In this document: piece after piece, positions 54,549 through 61,950 of the stretch
Layout of the letters: each line of letters opens with the position of its first letter
Numbering within the stretch: position 1 is the first letter of the stretch
Source of the DNA: Thalassospira lucentensis
Lineage (GTDB): Bacteria > Pseudomonadota > Alphaproteobacteria > Rhodospirillales > Thalassospiraceae
Assembly (NCBI RefSeq): GCF_001613805.1
Contig: NZ_LPVY01000025.1
Coordinates: forward strand, 62,001 to 126,000
DNA length: 64,000 nt
Direction: 5' to 3'
Notes under the pieces: model-generated
What the model saw: the letters and a program-made list of their open reading frames with translations, nothing else
What the model was told of the DNA's origin: nothing
The model's database searches: none
Position numbers and translations under genes: made by a program

Positions 54549-54698
54549 GCCGGTTATATCCTCAGAAACCCGCTTTCACAAACCATATGGTTGATTGCAT
54601 CGGGGGTTGGGTCAAGGCTGTATAAAACCTTGATTCGGTTTGCAGTGCCGATAGTTAGCGATTATGATTTGCCGCGGGACAATAAACCGGGGGACGTG

Positions 54699-55205
54699 AT
54701 GGGGGCTGAAACGCTTGAAGTGCTGAAACGGCGCAAACAGCACCGTCTTGCAAGTGGTGTTGTGCAACGCAATACCCTTTGGGCGGCTACGACCGGTTTT
54801 GTTCCGATCCCTGTTGTCGATTCTGCGGCCACGGTTGCCGTGCAGCTTAAAATGCTGGCGGAACTGAGCGATGTTTACGGTGTTGCGTTCAACAAAAGCA
54901 GCGGCAAATCCGTGATCGCGGCCTTAACGGCGTGCATTACCAGTGGCGTTTTGGGGCGGGCTCTTTTGGGGACGGGGATATTTGCCAATCTTGCCAAGGT
55001 GATGCCGGTTGTCGGATCGGCACTGAGCATCGTGACCATGCCGGGTTTCAATGCCGCATTTACCTATGCGCTTGGCCGGGTTTTTCAGCAGCATTACGCC
55101 GCAGGCGGGACGATGGCGGACTTTGACGCCAAAAAGGCGGAGGCCGAGTTCCGCCAGAAATTCAAGGATGGCCTGAAATTCGATCAGGACGGGAAAATGG
55201 CGTGA
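54699..55205 (+). CDS. DUF697-like membrane protein, copy 1
   Basis: A 168-residue protein with hydrophobic segments around residues 30-50, 75-100 and 105-130 and a charged C-terminal tail. GFVPIPVVDSAATVAVQLKM, SDVYGVAF and AFTYALGRVFQQHYAAGGTM mark it as a paralogue of the protein at 56993. It resembles DUF697-type proteins with a VPIP turn; no biochemical function is known to me. The ATG at 54699 has GGGGGA just upstream; a TTG at 54591 would add an unlikely N-terminus. Confidence 0.75.
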   Translation: MGAETLEVLKRRKQHRLASGVVQRNTLWAATTGFVPIPVVDSAATVAVQLKMLAELSDVYGVAFNKSSGKSVIAALTACITSGVLGRALLGTGIFANLAKVMPVVGSALSIVTMPGFNAAFTYALGRVFQQHYAAGGTMADFDAKKAEAEFRQKFKDGLKFDQDGKMA

Positions 55206-55249
55206 AGAACGCGTAATCGCGCAATAACAGGAATTCGGGTGGCGAAACG

Positions 55250-55447
55250 ATGCATTTGATTTTGATTGTAATTTATCTATTGGCCTGCATTGTTTGCGGC
55301 ATGCTGGGACGCCGGACATCGTTCGGGTTTCTGGGGCATTTCCTGCTGGCGATTGTGATTACCCCGATTGGCGATTTTCTGGTTCAGATCGTTGCGCGCC
55401 CGTCGCGGGAGCTTCGTGAAAAGCTTAAAGACCTTGATTATGATTAA
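55250..55447 (+). CDS. Small membrane protein
   Basis: A 65-residue protein with two hydrophobic segments (LILIVIYLLACIVCGMLG and FLGHFLLAIVITPIGDFLV) and a charged C-terminal tail (RPSRELREKLKDLDYD). It sits between the first DUF697-like gene and the SPFH gene, with typical coding composition. Family not recognised; probably a member of the same membrane complex. Confidence 0.6.
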   Translation: MHLILIVIYLLACIVCGMLGRRTSFGFLGHFLLAIVITPIGDFLVQIVARPSRELREKLKDLDYD

Positions 55448-55505
55448 GATGATGACTGACGGGCGATCAGCATGCGTCACGATACACCCGACGACGAGAT
55501 GATGA

Positions 55506-56891
55506 ATGGTTGATAGCGCGACAGTCGCACCCGGTGCACCAGACGAAAACGGAACCGCCCGCAAAAGAGGGCGATGGTCGATCTTTTGGCGGCGCTTTTT
55601 CATTAGTGCTGGCGTACGCCTGCGGCGGTTGCGGACGGCTTTTCTGATCGGGCTTCTGTTCCTGCTGGTCGCGATTTTCGCGTTGGCGCCGCAGATTTTC
55701 ATTACCGTGCCCGCCGGGCATGTTGCAGTAATGTGGTACCGGTTCTTTGGCGGGACGGTCGTTGATAAAAGCTACGGCGAAGGTATTCACATGATCTTCC
55801 CGTGGGATGAAATGTATATCTATGACGCCCGCCTGCAAAATCAGGCGCGCGTTTATGACACGATTTCATCGAACGGCCTGTCGATGGAAGTCGACATCGC
55901 GGTGCGTTATCGCATCAACCGCGAAGCGGTCGGGATGCTGCACAAGCTGGTCGGGCCGAATTATGCCGAAGTCCTTGTATATCCGGAAATCGGATCGCAT
56001 GCGCGTGAACTGATTTCGCGTTACACCCCTGAACAACTTTATACCGAAACCCGTGCCTTCATTCAGGCGGAAATCCTTGAGCGCATGGTCAACGAACTTG
56101 GATCGTCGTTGGTCAATCAAAGCTTCCAGGGGCGGCTGGTGACGGTTGAAGACGTTCTGATCCGGTCCGTGACACTGCCGGAACGCGTGGCCGATGCGAT
56201 TGAACGCAAGGCCGAACAGTATCAGGCGATGCTGGAATATGATTTCCGTCTGGCGCGTGAGGAAAAGGAAAAGCAGCGCAAGAAGATCGAGGCGGAAGGT
56301 ATTCGTGAATTCCAGGATATCGTCGCCAAAACGATCACCGAGGAATATCTGCGACTGCGCGGTATCGAAGCGACCATGACGCTTGCGACATCGAAAAACA
56401 GCAAGACGATCATCATTGGTGGCAAGGATGGCCTGCCCGTGATCCTCAATACCGCGGATGCACCGACGGCCAGCGGTGCGGATTCCGGTTCGGGGGCGGA
56501 GCTTGTGAACGATACGGCCGAAAGCCTTCCGAATGCGGGGGCGCTTAATGCGCGGTCGCAGGAAATCGCGCCGCAAAATGCGATTTCGCCCGGCGTTCGC
56601 GAACCTGCTGATCCGTCAGGCAAACGCGCACGGCCTGCGGCGGCAAATTCGAATACGCAGCCCGTCACACCGCCGATGAAACCGGCTGCTCCGACAGGCC
56701 CGGCAGCAGGGGCGTCAGAAGATGTTTCAACAGCGGGTAAAACCGCCGGAGATGTTTTGAAATCGATTGCGCCGGTCTTTGATCAATCCAGTGGTAGCGG
56801 GGGCGGTGTCGTTAAACAGAGCGACATGGAACCGGTCGCGACACACGAGAGTGCAGGGCAGCCTGAAATTTCAAAAACCGGTAGCAAATAA
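55506..56891 (+). CDS. SPFH/Band 7 (prohibitin-like) membrane protein
   Basis: A 461-residue protein: cytoplasmic basic N-terminus (RRFFISAGVRLRRLR), one helix about 45-67, an SPFH domain about 70-225 (VPAGHVAVMWYRFFGGT, VDIAVRYRINREAVGMLH, ELISRYTPEQLYTETRAF), a coiled-coil region about 225-285 rich in E/K/R (REEKEKQRKKIEAEG), and a long low-complexity Ala/Pro/Ser tail from 310. SPFH proteins form oligomeric cages or membrane microdomains and often scaffold proteases. The flanking DUF697-like paralogues may be its clients. Moderate certainty on the start; the ATG at 55506 gives the basic N-terminus. Confidence 0.88.
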   Translation: MVDSATVAPGAPDENGTARKRGRWSIFWRRFFISAGVRLRRLRTAFLIGLLFLLVAIFALAPQIFITVPAGHVAVMWYRFFGGTVVDKSYGEGIHMIFPWDEMYIYDARLQNQARVYDTISSNGLSMEVDIAVRYRINREAVGMLHKLVGPNYAEVLVYPEIGSHARELISRYTPEQLYTETRAFIQAEILERMVNELGSSLVNQSFQGRLVTVEDVLIRSVTLPERVADAIERKAEQYQAMLEYDFRLAREEKEKQRKKIEAEGIREFQDIVAKTITEEYLRLRGIEATMTLATSKNSKTIIIGGKDGLPVILNTADAPTASGADSGSGAELVNDTAESLPNAGALNARSQEIAPQNAISPGVREPADPSGKRARPAAANSNTQPVTPPMKPAAPTGPAAGASEDVSTAGKTAGDVLKSIAPVFDQSSGSGGGVVKQSDMEPVATHESAGQPEISKTGSK

Positions 56892-56992
56892 AGGGTGTTG
56901 CACGTTGCTACTTCGGGTTAGTTCAGGTAAAGTTGAAGAATAAATTTTGCGTGCAGATCATCAACCTGAAGGTAGACATTCAAGAGGCGATA

Positions 56993-57553
56993 ATGAGCGA
57001 AGCAGAAACCATCGAAGAGACTGAAGAAGTGGCCGTCGCGAAGGCGGATGAAATTCGTGCCCAGTCCCGTGACTGCATCCATCGCCATAGCGTTTATGCT
57101 GCGGTTGGTGGTCTTGTTCCGATCCCGTTCCTTGAAATGGCCACCAGCAGCACCATCCAGCTGCGGATGCTTGCAAAACTTTGCGACATTTATGGTGTTC
57201 CGTTCTCCGAGAACGCGATCAAGAATTCGATTTCGACCCTGGTTGCAACGGTTCTGCCGATGACTGGTGTCGGTTATGCAACGGCGGCACTGGTGCGCAA
57301 GGTTCCGGTTGTCGGCACGATATTTGGCGTTGTCGCCATGCCGACCTTTGCCGGTGCCTGCACCTATGCGTTGGGTCGTGTTTTCGCCTGGCACTTTGCC
57401 AAGGGCGGAACGGTTGCCGATTTCGACGCCGATGAAATGAAAGGTCGTTTCAAGGACGAATTCGAAGACGGCAAACGCAAGGCGTCCGAATTTGTCAAAG
57501 GCGGCAAAACCACTGCCAAACCGGCAGCAGGTGCGACGACTGCCAAAGCCTGA
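56993..57553 (+). CDS. DUF697-like membrane protein, copy 2
   Basis: A 186-residue paralogue of the protein at 54699: GLVPIPFLEMATSSTIQLRM, CDIYGVPFSENAIKN, GTIFGVVAMPTFAG and ACTYALGRVFAWHFAKGGTV. An acidic N-terminal stretch (MSEAETIEETEEVAVAKADE) and a Lys/Ala/Thr-rich tail differ from copy 1. The ATG at 56993 follows AGAGG; the frame's extension to 56933 has no such site. A strong terminator follows, closing the SPFH group. Confidence 0.8.
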   Translation: MSEAETIEETEEVAVAKADEIRAQSRDCIHRHSVYAAVGGLVPIPFLEMATSSTIQLRMLAKLCDIYGVPFSENAIKNSISTLVATVLPMTGVGYATAALVRKVPVVGTIFGVVAMPTFAGACTYALGRVFAWHFAKGGTVADFDADEMKGRFKDEFEDGKRKASEFVKGGKTTAKPAAGATTAKA

Positions 57554-57584
57554 TTGATCATCAGGTTTTCAGATTGTATTTCGG

Positions 57585-57618
57585 GAATGCCCAAAGCATG
57601 CTTTGGGCATTCTTTTTT
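57585..57618 (+). terminator. Rho-independent terminator after the SPFH/DUF697 group
   Basis: GAATGCCCAAAGCA at 57585-57598 is followed without a spacer by TGCTTTGGGCATTC (57599-57612), an uninterrupted 28-base palindrome, then six T. It ends 33 bases before the PPTase start. Confidence 0.9.
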
Positions 57619-57651
57619 GTCTGTTTGCAATGACGCATAAAAGGCCCCCGC

Positions 57652-58413
57652 ATGCCCCCGATCAAAACCCATCGCCTTGTGTTCGAGCGCCCGAAGGGCA
57701 CCGGCACATTTGTGCCGTCCGATATCCTGCGGGCGACGCTGGCGGTTTTTGATCTTGGCGATATGGATGATGCCGGGTGTAACAAACTGGCAGAAAGCCA
57801 GTTGCATGCCGCCGAAAAAGCCCGGCTGTCGGGGTTTAGGCATGATCGCCGCCGGAAAAGTTTTATCAGCGGGCGGTTGGCGGCGAAGGCCGCGTTGGCG
57901 ACCCATTTGCCGGGGATTGATCCGCAATCGATTGAAATCGGATCAGGGGTTTTTGATCAGCCAATGATGGTTGGCGGCGGCGAAGATGTGCAGGGCATGT
58001 CGGTTTCGCTGTCGCATTCGGACCGGTTTGCGGTGGCGCTTGTGTTTCATCGTGCCCATCCGCTGGGCATTGATGTTGATCTGCCGGTGATGAAAGATGT
58101 GCCCGCAATTCTGGACGGGATCGCGCCCGATATACGGACGATGATCCGCGCCCATGATTTGGACGATCATGGGGCGGCCTGCCTGCTTTGGGTGGCGCGC
58201 GAAAGCCTTGCCAAGACCATTACCACGGGGATGATGACGCCGCTTGAACTTTACGCGCCGTCATCGATCGAGCGCAACCGGGGCTGCTTTGAGGTGCGGT
58301 ACGCCAATTTCGGGCAGTATCGCACCATCATCTGGCCCGGTGTGCAGGGGTGGCTCGGCCTGACATTGCCGGATCAAACGCGGTTCGATCCGGCAAGCCT
58401 GCCCTGGGCCTGA
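57652..58413 (+). CDS. Sfp-type 4'-phosphopantetheinyl transferase
   Basis: A 253-residue protein with FISGRLAAKAAL, SVSLSHSDRFAVALVF, LGIDVDLPVMK and LLWVARESLAKTITTG, corresponding in order to the SxSHS, GxDxE (here GIDVD) and WxxKES (here WVARES) motifs. It most likely activates the carrier domains of the convergent NRPS gene, whose stop lies 13 bases downstream on the other strand. It is the second PPTase of the window. Confidence 0.85.
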   Translation: MPPIKTHRLVFERPKGTGTFVPSDILRATLAVFDLGDMDDAGCNKLAESQLHAAEKARLSGFRHDRRRKSFISGRLAAKAALATHLPGIDPQSIEIGSGVFDQPMMVGGGEDVQGMSVSLSHSDRFAVALVFHRAHPLGIDVDLPVMKDVPAILDGIAPDIRTMIRAHDLDDHGAACLLWVARESLAKTITTGMMTPLELYAPSSIERNRGCFEVRYANFGQYRTIIWPGVQGWLGLTLPDQTRFDPASLPWA

Positions 58414-58425
58414 GTTTTCAGTCCA

Positions 58426-61400
58426 TCATTTCGATTTTTCAAGATGACGGCGAATGCGTTCGGCGACTTCGATCACATGGGGATCGAACATCATCGATCC
58501 GTGGGTGCCGCCAACCCATTCAAGGGTCAGGGCATTGCCTGCGACCCTTTGCCAGCCGCTATATTGATCGCCTTCGATGCTGGGTGCTGCGCGGGTTTCG
58601 GTCGTCGGACGTAGCAGCAGGACATTAATCCCGTCAATTTTCGGCGGGACGTAATGGACGGCGGCCAGTGCGTTATTCTGGAACACCGCAAGCAGGCGAC
58701 GCATGGTGCCGCGATCTGCCTCGTCAGGCAGAAGGTCGCAATTCTTGCCGCGTTCGAGTAACAGGTCGATGCGTTCTTCGGGGGTTAACGGACGCAATTC
58801 GTCAACCGTGACCAGGCCCAGTTCGGCAAAGATATCGGCAAGATATTCGGCCTCGCCCTTGCGCAGTATGGCGCGGACCGCATCGGGCACGGCAATCGCA
58901 TCAAGCAGGATGATATTGCGCACATCAATACCGGCCTGCTGCATGCGGAAGGCGGCCTCGAACGCCAGCAATCCGCCGAAGCTCCAGCCGATGACATGGA
59001 TTGGCCCGTCGGGGACGGTCTCACGGATGGCGGGCATGTAGGCGGCGACCATTTCCTCGACCGTGGGCTGCAAATTCTGGCCTTCTTCAAGGCCCTGTGC
59101 CTCGACCATGTAAAGTGGCTGATCGGGGCCGAATTCACGGGCAAGGTTTTGATAGCACAGCACATTGCCGCCGACCGGATGGAAGCAGACCATTGGCGGT
59201 TTGGTGCCCGATGCATTGACGGTGACAATCGGGCTTTTGACATGCCTGGCGTTTTCGCGTTCGGAGATGCGGGCGGCGAGTTTTTCGACCGAGGCGCAGA
59301 TGAACAGATCACCCAGCGGGATTTTGACGTTGGTGAGTTTGTTGATTTTTGACAGGAACTGAACCGCAAGGACGCTGTGGCCGCCGAGTTCAAAGAAATC
59401 GGCGGTGGCGTCATCGATGGTGCAATCAAGGACTTCGCCCATCAGGCGGGCGACGGTTTTTTCATGGTCGCTGCCAAGCGGCTTGGCAGTGACGCCCGTT
59501 ACCTGATCGGTGTTTTCGGGGACTGGAAGGCGTGAAAGGTCGATCTTGCCATTTACGGTCAGCGGCAGGTCATCCATCGTGATCAGGTGGCTGGGCACCA
59601 TATAGTTCGGCAGGGCCTGTTCAAGTTTTGCCCTGCATGCAGATATGTCGAAACAGGCATGGGCATCGTCATCGGTGACGACGTAAGCGACCAGAACAAC
59701 ATTGCCGTTCTGATGGCGGTCATGGGCGACCACGGCCGCGCGGCGGATATGGGGATGTGTCAGCAGGGCATGTTCGACTTCGCCCAGTTCGATGCGGTTG
59801 CCGCGGACTTTGATCTGACCGTCTTCGCGGCCCAGGAAAATGATTTCGCCATCACTGCGCCGCCGCCCCATATCACCAGTGCGATAGACACGGTTGCCGT
59901 TGGGGTCGGTCACAAATTTCTGCGCGGTCAGGATCGGATCGTTCAGATAACCACGTGCAACACCGGCCCCGCCAATGCGGATTTCACCCGGAACACCATC
60001 GGGCAACGGGCGGCCCATATCATCGCAGATTTCCAGATAAACACCCTGAATGGCGCGGCCAATCGGGGGTGGCAGGATTTGTTTGTGGTTGTGGGCGGTC
60101 ATCACATACTGGGCCGATGAAACGCAGCATTCCGTCGGGCCATAGGCATTGACCAGTTTGCGGTCAGTCTGGCCGGGCAGGGCAAAGAAACGTTCGACCA
60201 GTCGGGTGGAAACAGCTTCGCCGCCCAGAACCACCATCCTTGCCGGGCAGGAAAGCCTGTTTTCCTCCCAGTAATCCAGCAGCAGGGAAAACAGGCTTGG
60301 CGTTGCGTCAAGCTGATCAATGGCGTTGGTGACCATCAGGTCATGCAGGGCTTCGGGGTCGCTTCGTGTGGCCGATCCGGTGATGTTCAGGCAATGCCCG
60401 TTCAGGATGGCTGCGAAAATCTGAACGATGGAGCCGTCAAAGGCAAAGGGCGCGATACAGGTCAGATTAAGGGCGCGGTCGGGATCATCAGCACCGATCT
60501 GTTTTAACTGCGTATCGAGTACCGACTGGGCGAGGTTCACAACCGATCCCTGTTCGATCATTACACCCTTGGGTGTGCCGGTGGTGCCGCTGGTGAACAG
60601 GACATAGGCAAGATCGTTTGCCGATGTCACGGTTGCAGGGCGCTGATCGTTCGCGGCATTGAGCGCAGCCAGATCGTGGCGGCGCTTCTTCGGTGCGACG
60701 GGGTGTTTTGCCGCATCCGATGTCAGGACGAAATCGAATGTGTAGGGCGCGGGATCAAACCCGTCGGCATCGATGACGGATCGGTTGGCGGCAAAGCCGC
60801 CCTGTTCGCGGGCCCAGTCTTCAAGAAAGCATTGCGGGACAAACAGGTCTTCGAGGAAATCAAGCCGGGTGTTGTAACCCTTGCCCACCGTCTCGCGGGC
60901 AAACCGGGCCAGATCGGCAAGGTAATCATCGCGGCGATCCGCATCCCAGACATTGCCAAGATAAATCGCCCCGCCCGGCGCGAGCAGGGTTTTTGCCTTT
61001 GTCAGGACCGTGCGCAGATAACCGTAACCGGGGAAGTTTTCGATGACGCTGTTCATGATGATCAGATCGAACGAACCCGGTTCGTAAACATCGATATCAT
61101 GTGCGCCAAGCTGCCGACCGATGACATGCGTCATGCCAAGATTGATTGCCAGGGCCTCAGTCCGTTCGACGTTACGGCGCGACAGATCGGTCGCGACATA
61201 GGTGCCGACCACCGGGGCGACGTGTTTCATGGTGAAGCCGGACGCGCAGCCGATTTCAAGCACACGGGCATTGCGTGATACCAGACCGGCGACCTTGTTG
61301 CGGGCATTTGCGCCAAAGGCATCCATCGCACTTTGCGCAATCGGTTGCCCGGTAAATGCACTTTTCCAGCCGCCAGCCAGAATGTTATCGGCATCATCCC

Positions 61401-61950
61401 CTGCCAGATGATCCCACAGTTCGACCGACATCAGGGAACCGTGATTTTCCGTCAGGGTATCGATATCGTCACGGTCAAGACACAGAATGTTGGTGACGGT
61501 TTTGCAGCGCCACTGCAACTGGTGGAGATCACCGATATGGGTGGCTTCGGAAATGATAAGTGGCAGTGCGGCATTGCGAACCAGTGTGGTGCGCCGGATC
61601 AGCGGCACATTCGGATCAAGCGGCACAAAGGCAAGACCAGCCTTGAGAACGCCAAGGGTTGCCGCGATGTAATGGCGGTTGCGCCCGGTCATTACGCCGA
61701 CAAGCGATCCGGTCGGCAGGGCGAGACCGGCAATGAAATGCGCGATACGATTGCTTTGACGATCAAGGTCAGCATAGCTGATTTCGCCGGTTTCATCGCG
61801 GGTTGCGATGCGATGCGGGTAAGACGCCGCAATTGACGCAAACCGGTCGATGATGCTGCCGGTTGTTGCCGATGGCGGAACATCGGGCGTGCCATTCATA
61901 CCGGGCGTTGGCGTATCGAGGGTTTCAAAATCGAAATCGGCGATTTTCAT
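58426..61950 (-). CDS. NRPS module A(methyltransferase)-PCP-TE with an interrupted adenylation domain
   Basis: A 1174-residue termination module. The adenylation domain begins at about residue 32: a1 (ISYADLDRQSNRIA), a2 (VLKAGLAFVPLDP near 97). A class I SAM methyltransferase then occupies roughly 165-420 (GGWKSAFTGQPI; motif I VLEIGCASGFT near 228; IIMNSVIENFPGYGYL), and the adenylation domain resumes at a3 (LAYVLFTSGTTGTPKGV near 446), a5 (NAYGPTE near 600), a8 (GREDGQIKVRGNRIELGEVE) and a10 (NGKIDLSRL). The PCP has FFELGGHS (Ser near 858), then a type I TE (GWSFGG near 987). No condensation domain is in this chain; one ends the upstream NRPS, which overlaps by TAATG. The product would carry a methylated residue. 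Confidence 0.9.
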   Translation of the reverse strand: MKIADFDFETLDTPTPGMNGTPDVPPSATTGSIIDRFASIAASYPHRIATRDETGEISYADLDRQSNRIAHFIAGLALPTGSLVGVMTGRNRHYIAATLGVLKAGLAFVPLDPNVPLIRRTTLVRNAALPLIISEATHIGDLHQLQWRCKTVTNILCLDRDDIDTLTENHGSLMSVELWDHLAGDDADNILAGGWKSAFTGQPIAQSAMDAFGANARNKVAGLVSRNARVLEIGCASGFTMKHVAPVVGTYVATDLSRRNVERTEALAINLGMTHVIGRQLGAHDIDVYEPGSFDLIIMNSVIENFPGYGYLRTVLTKAKTLLAPGGAIYLGNVWDADRRDDYLADLARFARETVGKGYNTRLDFLEDLFVPQCFLEDWAREQGGFAANRSVIDADGFDPAPYTFDFVLTSDAAKHPVAPKKRRHDLAALNAANDQRPATVTSANDLAYVLFTSGTTGTPKGVMIEQGSVVNLAQSVLDTQLKQIGADDPDRALNLTCIAPFAFDGSIVQIFAAILNGHCLNITGSATRSDPEALHDLMVTNAIDQLDATPSLFSLLLDYWEENRLSCPARMVVLGGEAVSTRLVERFFALPGQTDRKLVNAYGPTECCVSSAQYVMTAHNHKQILPPPIGRAIQGVYLEICDDMGRPLPDGVPGEIRIGGAGVARGYLNDPILTAQKFVTDPNGNRVYRTGDMGRRRSDGEIIFLGREDGQIKVRGNRIELGEVEHALLTHPHIRRAAVVAHDRHQNGNVVLVAYVVTDDDAHACFDISACRAKLEQALPNYMVPSHLITMDDLPLTVNGKIDLSRLPVPENTDQVTGVTAKPLGSDHEKTVARLMGEVLDCTIDDATADFFELGGHSVLAVQFLSKINKLTNVKIPLGDLFICASVEKLAARISERENARHVKSPIVTVNASGTKPPMVCFHPVGGNVLCYQNLAREFGPDQPLYMVEAQGLEEGQNLQPTVEEMVAAYMPAIRETVPDGPIHVIGWSFGGLLAFEAAFRMQQAGIDVRNIILLDAIAVPDAVRAILRKGEAEYLADIFAELGLVTVDELRPLTPEERIDLLLERGKNCDLLPDEADRGTMRRLLAVFQNNALAAVHYVPPKIDGINVLLLRPTTETRAAPSIEGDQYSGWQRVAGNALTLEWVGGTHGSMMFDPHVIEVAERIRRHLEKSK

